39,389 nt of DNA from a virus: the IMG/VR virus record IMGVR_UViG_3300044714_000054, positions 1-39,389 of that record; one strand, given 5' to 3'. Position numbers and translations under genes: made by a program. The notes below the pieces were generated by a model. The model made no database searches. It saw only the letters and a list, made by a program, of their open reading frames with translations, and had not been told where the DNA came from. This document shows positions 6,680 to 13,183 of the stretch, piece by piece; the stretch's first letter is position 1; every line of letters starts with the position of its first letter.

Positions 6680-7387
6680 TCAGAACGTGATCGCCGTCCC
6701 GAACATCGAACAGACCGCGTTTCCGAGCCCGTTCGCGCCATCGGCGGCGTCAGTGGCGCCGACTTGAATCGTCGTCACGTGCCCCGCGTTTGAGATGTAT
6801 TCCAGCTCGGTCGAGGCACGGTTCGCCGCGCTCGACACCGGCGACATAAGCACCTCGAACGTCGTATTGGCGAGACCGAATCGCGTAATGATCGAGAACG
6901 CGAGACCCTCGCGGACGTCGAGCACGCCGGGCGCGACGTCGGTCGCCTGAGCGATCAGCGTCAGCCGTCCGGCCGCGTTGCACGACGCGTTTAGGTCGAC
7001 GCCGTCGAGGTGCGCGACCGTGCTCTCGGCCGTCGACGGGTCGGCGGCGTAGTGGAACTCTTCCGCGTTATTCCCACCGGGACCGGCCGGGCCGATCGGA
7101 CCCGGGTCGCCCTGCGGGCCAGCGGGACCGGTAGCGCCGACCGCGCCAGCGGGACCAGCGGGACCGATCAGACCTTGCAGCCCCATCGGCCCAGCCGGGC
7201 CAGCGGGACCGACCGGACCGGCCGGACCCGGGAAGCCGCGCGGACCGCGCGGACCCTTGACGACCTTCGCCGGGTGCGCGGCGTAGCCGCCACCGGCAGG
7301 CATCGCCGACGCAGCGGCGACGCCGACCAGACAGAACGACGCGACGAGCGCGAGCGTGATCGACGCTCGCCTAGCAAACAGCTTCAT
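6680..7387 (-). CDS. Secreted collagen-like protein
   Basis: 235 residues. A clear signal peptide ([18 protein letters not shown], then [12 protein letters not shown]) covers residues 1-29. Next come about 60 residues of Gly-X-Y collagen repeats ([19 protein letters not shown]...), and then a 130-residue globular C-terminal domain with two Cys (ASC and AVC), suggesting a disulfide. Secreted proteins with this layout are known in host genomes of the Actinomycetota, so it resembles a lysogenic-conversion gene rather than a virion part. It stands alone on the minus strand between a plus-strand terminator and the next operon's end. ATG 7387 follows a GAGGGG ribosome site. Distinct from the phage's collagen-like tail fibre. 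Confidence 0.8.
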   Translation of the reverse strand: MKLFARRASITLALVASFCLVGVAAASAMPAGGGYAAHPAKVVKGPRGPRGFPGPAGPVGPAGPAGPMGLQGLIGPAGPAGAVGATGPAGPQGDPGPIGPAGPGGNNAEEFHYAADPSTAESTVAHLDGVDLNASCNAAGRLTLIAQATDVAPGVLDVREGLAFSIITRFGLANTTFEVLMSPVSSAANRASTELEYISNAGHVTTIQVGATDAADGANGLGNAVCSMFGTAITF

Positions 7388-7580
7388 TTCTTACCCCTCT
7401 TGTTTGAACTGCGAAGACCCAACATTGCCCCGGCCACGAGCAAGCTCGTTCGATGGCCCACCCCCTAGAGATTTGCCCCTTGCTACCGGCGCCCACCGTG
7501 CCGGACGCCCCCGACGCGACCGAAGCCGTTCTAAGCCGCCGACGACCGCCCGAGACCCCTAAGCCGCAGACGGCGGGAAC

Positions 7581-7613
7581 GCGCCGGAGCGCGCCGCGTG
7601 TGCGCTCTGGCGC
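7581..7613 (-). terminator. Hairpin directly after the 7615 stop
   Basis: Twelve-base stem GCGCCAGAGCGC/GCGCTCCGGCGC (one G-U pair) with a nine-base loop, starting two bases after the stop codon that ends the minus-strand operon. No T-run follows, so it would be a GC-type or 3'-end-stabilising hairpin rather than a classic terminator. The remaining 7388-7580 holds the upstream region of the collagen-like gene; no clear promoter boxes were found. Confidence 0.5.
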
Positions 7614-7614
7614 C

Positions 7615-7917
7615 CTATTTCCTCGAGGTCGGCGCGGGGAAGATCGGGTCGTCTTCGACCGCGTGATCGGCGCCGACGCGGTACACGTCGCCGGTCGTCT
7701 TCCAGATCGCGAACTCTTCGCCGCCGTCGAGCGTCACGAGCAGCCACGGCCCGGCCGGGAGGTCCCACGCCCGATACGGCTCGGTCGCCCGGTTGCCGTG
7801 CTCGTCGACGTCGTACGCGTAGATCGGGTGGGGGAGCTGCGCGTCGACGCTCTCGACGTCGCGCTCGGGCATCGCCGCGAGCAGCCGGTCGAGCCCGAGC
7901 CGCGCCGGGGACGTCAT
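7615..7917 (-). CDS. Hypothetical protein, last gene of small-gene operon
   Basis: 100 residues, ATG at 7917 overlapping the previous stop as ATGA. The centre (GPWLLVTLDGGEEFAIWKTTGDVYRVG) looks like a small beta-sheet domain in which a Trp-Lys pair follows a 'GGEEFAIW' strand; this is a pattern seen in short actinophage proteins of unknown function. It is acidic overall with a Pro-rich end (FPAPTSRK). No zinc ligands, unlike its neighbours. Confidence 0.66.
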   Translation of the reverse strand: MTSPARLGLDRLLAAMPERDVESVDAQLPHPIYAYDVDEHGNRATEPYRAWDLPAGPWLLVTLDGGEEFAIWKTTGDVYRVGADHAVEDDPIFPAPTSRK

Positions 7918-8192
7918 CGCGTCGGGATGCAGCTCTGACACGTCACGCGGACGCCTGCCGGGAAGTCGGGGTCGCACTCGACCGGAGCGCCGCACACGAG
8001 GCACGGCCGGACGTCGAGCGGCTCAGAGCCCCAGAGGTCGACGTCGGTCTCGCACGCCTCGCAGTGCCCGAGCACCGGGAAGAGCTGCCCGGTCGCGAGC
8101 TTCGGGACGGCCACGAGGTAGAAGTCGGTCGAGCCGCAGTCGGCACACGGCCGGACGTCGCGCAGCACGACGGCGTGCGGCTCGTCGCTCAC
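7914..8192 (-). CDS. Double zinc-ribbon mini-protein
   Basis: 92 residues with four Cys pairs: Cys16/Cys19 (CADC), Cys44/Cys47 (CEAC), Cys64/Cys67 (CLVC) and Cys85/Cys88 (CQSC), giving two rubredoxin-like or zinc-ribbon knuckles in tandem. GTG start at 8192 overlaps the previous stop as GTGA. Zinc ribbons of this kind commonly bind nucleic acid or act as protein adaptors. No catalytic residues are seen. Confidence 0.7.
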   Translation of the reverse strand: MSDEPHAVVLRDVRPCADCGSTDFYLVAVPKLATGQLFPVLGHCEACETDVDLWGSEPLDVRPCLVCGAPVECDPDFPAGVRVTCQSCIPTR

Positions 8193-8473
8193 TCGATCAA
8201 GTCCCCGACCATCGCGCAGTCGTCGCCGTGCTCGGAGATCCACGCCGGGACCGCGTACGGCCCGAGCCCCTCGTCGGTCCGGATCATCGTCGGCTCGGGC
8301 TCGCACGTGCAGCCGAGCGCACGGCAGAGCGCGACGGCCTCGGCGCGCAAGCTCAGCACGACTTGCTCGCGCACGAGCGGGTCCCGGTTGCCCGCGTTCG
8401 CTCGGGCATAGGCGCCCGGCCCCATCACGTCGTCGACCGACTCGCGCGCCACGGCGTACAGCTCGTCGCTCAC
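8189..8473 (-). CDS. Hypothetical protein
   Basis: 94 residues, GTG at 8473 overlapping the upstream stop. Helical N-terminal half (AVARESVDDVMGPGAYARAN, then LREQ-like VREQVVLSLRAEAVAL), followed by a C-R-A-L-G-C-T-C cluster and a C-terminal HGDDCAM that could complete a metal site. Begins VSDELYAVA, similar to the VSDEPHAVV start of the next gene downstream, so the two may share an ancestral 5' end. Function unknown. Confidence 0.6.
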   Translation of the reverse strand: MSDELYAVARESVDDVMGPGAYARANAGNRDPLVREQVVLSLRAEAVALCRALGCTCEPEPTMIRTDEGLGPYAVPAWISEHGDDCAMVGDLIE

Positions 8474-8715
8474 ACCCGCGCCCCCGCCGCGATCAGCTCG
8501 GCGAGCGTGCACACGGCGTCGATCGGGTCGACGCCGTGACAGACGAGCGGGTGCCGGAGCGGGTCGGCCATCACCTGCGCGACCCAGCGGCGCTCGTAGC
8601 GCGACAGCTCCAGCCGGGCCGGGGTCCCGTGGCGCCGGTTGTCGAGCCGACGCAGCACGGTCTCGATCACGTCGATCGCCTCGACGAACGCGACCGCCCG
8701 CTCGTCGTCGATCAC
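8470..8715 (-). CDS. Hypothetical helical protein
   Basis: 81 residues starting at GTG 8715, which overlaps the preceding TGA. Mostly helical: VAFVEAIDVIETVLRRLDN, then LSRYERRWVAQVMADPL, and a last helix DAVCTLAELIAAG. It resembles a small helical-bundle binding protein. No motif allows a function. Gene order and coupling support that it is translated. Confidence 0.58.
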   Translation of the reverse strand: MIDDERAVAFVEAIDVIETVLRRLDNRRHGTPARLELSRYERRWVAQVMADPLRHPLVCHGVDPIDAVCTLAELIAAGARV

Positions 8716-9014
8716 CGCCGCACCGCCTCGCACTCGCGGACGGCCGCGACCCAGCGATCGTGACCGGCCTGCGCCGCGATCCGGTTCGGATAGCGCTCGC
8801 CCACCTCGTGCAGCTCGCCGCCGAAAACCATCGTTTCGTAGATCAGCGGAACGCCACGGCCGAACGAGTAGTCAATCCCGAGCCAAACGGTCGAGACCTC
8901 GACATCGCCGAGGACGTCGAACGCGACGAGACGATCGGGGCTCGCAAACAGCGCGCACCACTCCCGGAAGGTCTCGATCGGCTCGCCGTCGAAATCGAAC
9001 TGACCCGTGGGCAC
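8712..9014 (-). CDS. Conserved-type phage protein (WLG...ETMVFGG)
   Basis: 100 residues, GTG at 9014 overlapping the previous TAG. The stretch TVWLGIDYSFGRGVPLIYET followed by MVFGGELHE, then RYPN and AQAGHDRWVAAV, matches a pattern I associate with a small protein family widespread in actinophages and of unknown function. The family memory is unverified. It is well-folded-looking alpha/beta, with no zinc ligands. Probably real, because codon bias and coupling agree with its neighbours. Confidence 0.72.
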   Translation of the reverse strand: MPTGQFDFDGEPIETFREWCALFASPDRLVAFDVLGDVEVSTVWLGIDYSFGRGVPLIYETMVFGGELHEVGERYPNRIAAQAGHDRWVAAVRECEAVRR

Positions 9015-9454
9015 TAGTCGCCCCAGTACCGGCGCGAGTCGTCGGGCGAGTCGGGCGGGAACGTCGACGGCTCGCGCGCCCAGCGGTAAAACGCGATCCA
9101 TTGCAGCGACCCGTCGCACGCCTCGGCGACCTCGACGAGCAGGTAACGCGCCTCGCGCGGCATCGGCACGCGGTCGGGTATGTCCAGCTCCGAGCCGCCG
9201 ACGATCTCCCAGTGCTCGCCACGTGTCGGCGACTGAAACGGCGCGACGCGGATCTCTGACCAGATCGGGGGCACGAAGAACGTCCGGTCGACGTCGCCCG
9301 CAGCCGGACCGCCGACGAGCCGCGCCGCCCACGGCTCGACGCGCTCGGGGATCTCCCACGAATGCGGCGCCTCGTGCCCAGTGGCGAGGTGACACGCGAC
9401 GAGCGTCCCGTGCCACGGGTGCCCCTCGGGTGGGCGCAGGTTGCACGCGGTCAT
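9014..9454 (-). CDS. Hypothetical protein with CNLRPPEGHPWHG start
   Basis: 146 residues, ATG 9454 overlapping the upstream stop. The N-terminus holds Cys4, His11/His14 and CHLATGHEAPH, which looks like a small metal-binding knuckle of the type 'C...H...C-H...GH...H'. The rest is beta-rich and ends DSPDDSRRYWGD. No enzyme motif. Its TAG overlaps the next gene's GTG by one base, so termination and restart are likely linked. Confidence 0.66.
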   Translation of the reverse strand: MTACNLRPPEGHPWHGTLVACHLATGHEAPHSWEIPERVEPWAARLVGGPAAGDVDRTFFVPPIWSEIRVAPFQSPTRGEHWEIVGGSELDIPDRVPMPREARYLLVEVAEACDGSLQWIAFYRWAREPSTFPPDSPDDSRRYWGD

Positions 9455-9669
9455 ACGTCGCGATAGTCGAGGTGCGGCACGCCCGCGATCACCATCGCGC
9501 CGCAGTAGGGGCAGTGGTACTGACCGAGCGGCACGCCGACGAGCTGCTGCGGCTCCCACGGCCACGGGCAGCGCTCGCCCTCTTCGTTCAGCGGCGCGTC
9601 AATGTCGAGCCGCTCGGCGAGGTTGATCGCGGTCGCGTCGGCGGGCTCGATCTCCGACCAGAGCGTCAC
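9451..9669 (-). CDS. Zinc-ribbon protein (WPWEP...YHCPYCG)
   Basis: 72 residues, GTG at 9669. The C-terminal half reads CPWPWEPQQLVGVPLGQ, then YHCPYCGAMVIAGVPHLDY. Cys-x-x-Cys plus a following His forms a zinc-ribbon half site, with CPW as the probable partner. I recognise this as a very common short family in actinophages, function unknown, often beside other zinc mini-proteins as here. Confidence 0.75.
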   Translation of the reverse strand: MTLWSEIEPADATAINLAERLDIDAPLNEEGERCPWPWEPQQLVGVPLGQYHCPYCGAMVIAGVPHLDYRDV

Positions 9670-9911
9670 GGCGGGAAGCCCTCGGCGACGTCGTACGCGC
9701 CCGGCAGGATCTCGATCGGCGGGGCGCCGACCTCGGCGCGTAGCTCGTTGAACTTCGCGATGCACTCGGCGCAGACGGGGCGCTTTATGCCGGTCGCGAC
9801 GACCCGGCCGCGCTCGTCGACGGGGATCGACGGCACTAGCTCGGGGTTGAACACGAAGACGGCCCGGCAGATCGCACACGGTCCGGCCGCGAAGTAGCCG
9901 CCCTCGGTCAC
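9666..9911 (-). CDS. Zinc-ribbon mini-protein (CAIC...CAEC)
   Basis: 81 residues, GTG at 9911 overlapping the previous stop as GTGA. One clear zinc ribbon: CAIC near residue 12 and CAEC about 40 residues later, with the intervening VFNPELVPSIPVDERG and KRPVCAECIAKFNELR pattern common to small actinophage proteins. Probably a nucleic-acid or adaptor zinc protein; precise function unknown. Confidence 0.75.
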   Translation of the reverse strand: MTEGGYFAAGPCAICRAVFVFNPELVPSIPVDERGRVVATGIKRPVCAECIAKFNELRAEVGAPPIEILPGAYDVAEGFPP

Positions 9912-10087
9912 TGATCCCCTAGCGCCGTTTCGAGCAGATCTCGCACCTCGCAAACGAGACTCGTACGCTCGGGCGCGAGCGCCGACGCGATCAGCTCGAC
10001 CGACTCGCGCGCCGCGTGCTCGACGTCTTGAAGCTGGCGCATCCGCCACGTCGGGACGTTCATGTGTTCATCGTCCCCGCGCGGCAT
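9908..10087 (-). CDS. Small hypothetical helical protein
   Basis: 59 residues from ATG 10087 (MPRGDDEH); an internal ATG at 10063 (MNVPTWRM) behind a GGGGA box is an alternative. The rest is helical: WRMRQLQDVEHAARESVELI, then TSLVCEVRDLLETALG. It follows a region of strong inverted repeats, so start choice may depend on RNA structure. Function unknown. Confidence 0.5.
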   Translation of the reverse strand: MPRGDDEHMNVPTWRMRQLQDVEHAARESVELIASALAPERTSLVCEVRDLLETALGDQ

Positions 10088-10089
10088 GA

Positions 10090-10275
10090 TCAGCGGCGGC
10101 TCTCCGGATTTGGCGCCGGTCCAATGGGGGCTAGGGCACGACGCCGTCGACGAAATCCGTTCCGAGGTCCGGAGAGCCGCCACTGAGCGCCCCACCGACC
10201 ATACGGAAGAGCGGCGCGGCGCCCGTCGCAATACGAGCGCCGCGCCCCCGGTCCCGTGTTCCCCTCCCAGCTCAT
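10090..10275 (-). CDS. Possible coupled micro-ORF in a structured gap
   Basis: A 61-codon frame from ATG 10275, overlapping the previous stop as ATGA, to TGA at 10090, three bases before the next ATG. That fit suggests a coupled gene. However, the product is Arg/Trp/Gly-rich with no recognisable fold (PYGRWGAQWRLSG, RRRRRALAP), and the interval also holds two strong inverted repeats. It may be a leader or spacer RNA rather than a protein. Confidence 0.35.
   Translation of the reverse strand: MSWEGNTGPGARRSYCDGRRAALPYGRWGAQWRLSGPRNGFRRRRRALAPIGPAPNPESRR
10095..10181 (-). repeat. 14-base inverted repeat enclosing 59 bases
   Basis: GGCGGCTCTCCGGA at 10095-10108 and its exact reverse complement at 10168-10181. 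In RNA this makes a continuous 14-base stem just before the ATG at 10087. The right arm is followed by a second hairpin (10213-10246). Confidence 0.75.
10213..10246 (-). repeat. Ten-base perfect hairpin
   Basis: GGCGCGGCGC/GCGCCGCGCC with a 14-base loop, 26 bases after the stop of the 10272 gene. It could terminate or stabilise the upstream transcript; no T-run. Confidence 0.55.
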
Positions 10276-10745
10276 CTAATCCCGGTGCTACGTCGCCACT
10301 GGCGCCGGAGCGCGTTCCCGATCTCCGGCGCGGCGCCCGACCCGAACTCGCCCAGCTCGCGACAGAGCCGAAGCCGCTGCGCCGGATTGAGCCGCTCGAA
10401 CGCGCTCTCGAACGTGCGCGAGAGGTCGGGGTTATCGAGCAGCGCGTGCCCCATCGACGTCAGCCGCCACGACTGCGACCAGCGCCAGCCCCGCGCGTCG
10501 GTCGACTCGACCTTTTCGCGGTCGCCCTTTTCGAGCCAGCCGTACCGGCGCAGCCATCCGAGCCTGATCCCGATCCCCGAGCGCTCGGGCGCGTCGAGAT
10601 CCTCGCCGAGCTGCGCCCGGACGCCGTACGTGGTCGCCCAGCCGTTCTCGTCCGCGAGGTCGTCGACGATCCCGAGGATCTCGGGGTCCGAGATCCCGAA
10701 TAGCGTCGCGTCGACTCGACCGTTGTTCCGGCGCCTTGCGGTCAT
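10272..10745 (-). CDS. Winged-helix phage protein
   Basis: 157 residues. ATG 10745 overlaps the previous stop as ATGA. Residues about 17-60 contain FGISDPEILGIVDDLADENG followed by a SGIGIRLGWLRRYGWLEKG helix, a layout typical of winged helix-turn-helix proteins seen in actinophage early operons. WRLTSMGHALLDNP follows as a second small domain. Probably a DNA-binding regulator. The C-terminal tail is Arg-rich. Confidence 0.72.
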   Translation of the reverse strand: MTARRRNNGRVDATLFGISDPEILGIVDDLADENGWATTYGVRAQLGEDLDAPERSGIGIRLGWLRRYGWLEKGDREKVESTDARGWRWSQSWRLTSMGHALLDNPDLSRTFESAFERLNPAQRLRLCRELGEFGSGAAPEIGNALRRQWRRSTGIR

Positions 10746-11239
10746 TTCTCGTTCAGCGTCTCACGGGTCAGCCGGAAGAATTTCTGAATCCCGTCTTGCC
10801 GGGCGAGCCGGATCACGTTCGCTTGCCGGAGCTGCTCGAACGCGACCGCCATCTTTGACGAGTGCGCCAGCGCCCCCGTGAGCTGCCCCCGGATATCGAC
10901 TTGCCGGAACTCTTCGTGATCCTCGGCGTATGCGCGGATCGTCGCCTCGATCTTTTCCATCGCCTCGGGTCCGACCTTCGACTGCACCGGCCGGACCTTC
11001 TCGCCCGACGCGGTCGCGGGCTTCGGCTTGCGCCCGAACCTCGGACCCTCGCCCTTCAGATCGCGGATCGCCTTCTCGTAGCGCTTCGTCAGCTCGTCCA
11101 GCTCGGCCAGCTCGGCGCGGAGCGCCTGCGCCCGGCCCTCTTGCCCGTCGAGCTGCGCCTGAATCCGTGCGACCTCTTGATCGACGAACGTCTGAGCGAG
11201 CCCGTTCGTCGACGCGACCCGATCGTGTACCTCTGGCAT
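10742..11239 (-). CDS. Coiled-coil plus winged-helix DNA-binding protein
   Basis: 165 residues from ATG 11239, behind an AAGGGAAGGA ribosome site; a GTG ten codons upstream is less likely. Residues 15-65 form a charged coiled coil (EVARIQAQLDGQEGRAQALR, then AELDELTKRYEKAIRDL). After a basic linker (RFGRKPKPATASGEK) the C-terminal 70 residues look like a winged helix (MEKIEATIRAYAEDHEEFRQ to VIRLARQDGIQKFF). Likely a dimeric DNA-binding protein. It is the first gene of the minus operon leading to 7615 and starts just below the 11258 palindrome. Confidence 0.72.
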   Translation of the reverse strand: MPEVHDRVASTNGLAQTFVDQEVARIQAQLDGQEGRAQALRAELAELDELTKRYEKAIRDLKGEGPRFGRKPKPATASGEKVRPVQSKVGPEAMEKIEATIRAYAEDHEEFRQVDIRGQLTGALAHSSKMAVAFEQLRQANVIRLARQDGIQKFFRLTRETLNEK

Positions 11240-11257
11240 TTCGCGCGTCCTTCCCTT

Positions 11258-11272
11258 CGTGTGTTGCACACG
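11258..11272. promoter_or_regulatory. Perfect 6-3-6 palindrome upstream of the 11239 gene
   Basis: CGTGTGTTGCACACG, two six-base arms around TTG. It lies 19 bases before the ATG at 11239 and is a good operator candidate. Related CTTGCAC-bearing words occur at 11329 and 19750-19935. Confidence 0.5.
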
Positions 11273-11305
11273 ACGGCTCTACGAAGGGACGAGAGCCGCC
11301 GTGCG
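11267..11305. repeat. Imperfect 14-base inverted repeat
   Basis: CACACGACGGCTCT pairs with AGAGCCGCCGTGCG in 12 of 14 positions around an 11-base loop. It overlaps the palindrome at 11258 and lies between the divergent genes. Confidence 0.5.
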
Positions 11306-11448
11306 CGATCTCACCGGTAAATTGCGCCCCGTGCAAGCACACGACGCAGGGGCGCACCATAGCGAGAGTCGCGGCGGCATGTGGGAAGATCTGCGCGCGC
11401 CCGAGCTTTAGCCCCGTAAAACCTACGCAAAGCTCCCCGTCCGGCTCC

Positions 11449-11496
11449 GTATACCGAAGCGCGAATGACTGACCTCCCATTCGCGCATTGGTATAC
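11449..11496 (+). other. attP: Predicted attP of the serine integrase
   Basis: A 48-base dyad: GTATACCGAAGCGCGAATG (11449-11467) and CATTCGCGCATTGGTATAC (11478-11496) match as inverted repeats in 17 of 19 positions around a ten-base centre (ACTGACCTCC). Large serine integrases are known to use roughly 48-50-bp attP sites with symmetric half-sites and a non-palindromic central dinucleotide, usually beside int. The geometric centre here is AC at 11472-11473. It ends 41 bases before the integrase start. It could instead be a regulator's operator. Confidence 0.65.
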
Positions 11497-11497
11497 T
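11469..11497 (+). promoter_or_regulatory. Integrase promoter inside attP
   Basis: An extended -10 (TGGTATACT, hexamer TATACT at 11492-11497) and a -35 CTGACC (11469-11474, four of six matches to TTGACA) are separated by exactly 17 bases. Transcription should begin near 11504, giving a leader of about 34 bases. The box pair straddles the predicted attP crossover. Confidence 0.6.
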
Positions 11498-11537
11498 TGC
11501 TCTCGCAGCGCCCACCCCCTGAAAGAGAGCCCCCCGA

Positions 11538-12899
11538 ATGAGACTTGACCACGTCATCCGCACGAGCCAGCGCAAGCAAGACGCGCTGAGCCCGCGCCAG
11601 CAGCGCCGTATCGCCGCCGACTTCGAGCGACGCACCGGGCACGAGGTCGTCTTCGTGCACGACTCCGGCCGGAGTGAGTCGGGTAAGACGATGGACCGCG
11701 CCGCACTGCGCCTGCTGCGCGAGCGGGTCCGCGCCGGTCTGACTGACGGCGCGTTCCTCTCCTACCTCGACCGCCTCGGGCGCGCACCGATCGAAGAGTC
11801 GATGACGTTCGTTCGCGGGCTCGTCGAGCTTGACGGCGGGAAGCTGCTCGCCGCCGACTGGAGCGACGAGCCGATCGACCTCGCCCGCCCCGACGTCGAA
11901 GACATGCTCGTCTTTCGGTTGCAGATGAATCGGTCGATGTGGAACAAAGCCGCCGCGCGCCAGCGCGACAACAAACGCGACTCGCTCGCGGCCGGAAAGT
12001 TCATCGGCCCGACGCCGTTCGGCTATCGCAAGGTGAAGGGTCGGCTCGTGCCCGACGAGCAGTGGGCGCCGGTCGTGCGCGAAGCGTTCGAACGCGCCGC
12101 CGCTGACGGCATCGACGCCGCCCGCGACTACCTGCTCGACGTCGCGCCGGACGAGCGCATCTGGCGCTCGGACATGGTTCGGAAACTGCTCGCAAACCGG
12201 ACCTATCTCGGCGAGCACGCGAAGCGCGGGCTCGTGGCGGGCACCCATCCCGGGACGGGCGAGACGATCCCCTACAAGCGGCACGCGGCGCTCGTCGACC
12301 CCGAGACGTTCGACGACGCCCAGCACGCCCCGCGCGGCCGTCGCTCGAACAGCGACTATCTGCTCTCGGGGCTCGTGCGCTGCGAGTGCGGGGCGAACCT
12401 GATCGGGCAGTGGAACCTCGGCAAAGCGCCTCGGTATCGGTGCACTCACAGCCACGCGACCGTGCTCGCCGCGCCGCTCGACGAGCAGGTGCGCCGCGAC
12501 TGCGCCGAGGTACTCGCCGACGACGAGGTGCGCAAGCGCTTGCAGCCGGAAGGTCTCGACGAAGCCGAGGACGCGATGCGGGCGGCGATCGCCGAGCGCG
12601 ACGCCTTCGTGATCGCCACGAGCGCGCTATCGAGCGACTTCGGCGCGCATATCGCGAAGCTCGACGCCGCCGCCGTCGCGACCGAAGCCGAGTACCGCCG
12701 TCGCCTCGGACGGGCGAAAGCGGTCGAGCGCCTGCCTGCCGCCGACCGGCTCGACGACGACGACGAGCTGCGCCGGGGGCTAGCCATTCTTCGGTCGCGG
12801 GGGATGACGTTCGAGCTTCGGCGCGCGCCGGGTCCGCTTGCCGACCGGGTGACGCTTGTCGACGACGTCGAAGACGGACCCGGGGCTCTCGCGGCGTAG
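11538..12899 (+). CDS. int: Large serine recombinase (integrase)
   Basis: 453 residues. The N-terminal resolvase domain carries Arg8-x-Ser10 (IRTSQRKQD), with Ser10 the predicted nucleophile, and YLDRLGR at 76-82. The recombinase domain begins at AAGKFIGPTPFGYRK (151-165). A zinc ribbon lies at about 276-307 (LLSGLVRCECGANLIG), then a coiled-coil stretch near 340-410. The length fits the large serine integrase family, which integrates phage DNA by a double-strand-break mechanism. The ribbon is unusual: C-x-C at 282/284 is followed by CTHSH at 302-306, so His may replace the last Cys. ATG 11538 follows the operon-style GAAAGAG start module. The last 120 bases overlap an opposing small gene. 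Confidence 0.95.
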   Translation: MRLDHVIRTSQRKQDALSPRQQRRIAADFERRTGHEVVFVHDSGRSESGKTMDRAALRLLRERVRAGLTDGAFLSYLDRLGRAPIEESMTFVRGLVELDGGKLLAADWSDEPIDLARPDVEDMLVFRLQMNRSMWNKAAARQRDNKRDSLAAGKFIGPTPFGYRKVKGRLVPDEQWAPVVREAFERAAADGIDAARDYLLDVAPDERIWRSDMVRKLLANRTYLGEHAKRGLVAGTHPGTGETIPYKRHAALVDPETFDDAQHAPRGRRSNSDYLLSGLVRCECGANLIGQWNLGKAPRYRCTHSHATVLAAPLDEQVRRDCAEVLADDEVRKRLQPEGLDEAEDAMRAAIAERDAFVIATSALSSDFGAHIAKLDAAAVATEAEYRRRLGRAKAVERLPAADRLDDDDELRRGLAILRSRGMTFELRRAPGPLADRVTLVDDVEDGPGALAA

Positions 12900-12965
12900 C
12901 CCTTCGAGCACCGCGTCGAGCAGCGCCGCCCGGGCGCGCTCGCGGAGATCGGGCGGGATCGTCAC
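12780..12965 (-). CDS. Small basic protein antisense to the integrase end
   Basis: 61 residues. GTG 12965 overlaps the previous stop as GTGA, continuing the minus operon. An N-terminal helix (IPPDLRERARAALLDAVLE) is followed by a Lys/Arg/Pro-rich tail (KRTRRAPKLERHPPRPKNG). The 3' 120 bases are antisense to int. The coupled start supports translation, but the overlap with a confident gene lowers certainty. It could help bind nucleic acid through its tail. The minus operon has no visible terminator before it. Confidence 0.5.
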   Translation of the reverse strand: MTIPPDLRERARAALLDAVLEGLRRESPGSVFDVVDKRHPVGKRTRRAPKLERHPPRPKNG

Positions 12966-13183
12966 GCGACGGCCCGCCCTTTTTCGTGCTCGACGTCGGC
13001 GATCACCTCGTCGAGCGTGAGCTGCCGAAAGTGCGCCGCGCCGACGTGCCGGGCCATGTTGCACGGCCGCAGCTCGCGCTCGCACCAGAGGCACCGGCGC
13101 CGCGTCATCCCGCCGACGACGAGCGCCGCAAGCGTCGAGTCGCCGTTGAAGTGGTCGAGCCAGTAATCCGGGTCGTCGATCAA
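12962..13183 (-). CDS. C2H2-like zinc-finger protein
   Basis: 73 residues. CLWCERELRPCNMARHVGAAH gives Cys-x2-Cys-x11-His-x4-His, close to the classic zinc-finger spacing, and is followed by a helix (LDEVIADVEHEKGRA). The start is TTG 13183, overlapping the previous stop as TTGA. A single finger of this type usually binds DNA or mediates protein contact; phage examples are known. Function unassigned. Confidence 0.68.
   Translation of the reverse strand: MIDDPDYWLDHFNGDSTLAALVVGGMTRRRCLWCERELRPCNMARHVGAAHFRQLTLDEVIADVEHEKGRAVA

Noticed and set aside
10095-10181. A tRNA-like structure
   Set aside because: The first and last seven bases could pair like an acceptor stem, but pairing continues for 14 bases without a proper T-arm, and no anticodon arm is present.
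12200-12899. Second plus-strand frame within the integrase (12386-13396)
   Set aside because: It is an Arg-rich out-of-frame shadow; the integrase frame contains conserved motifs throughout.
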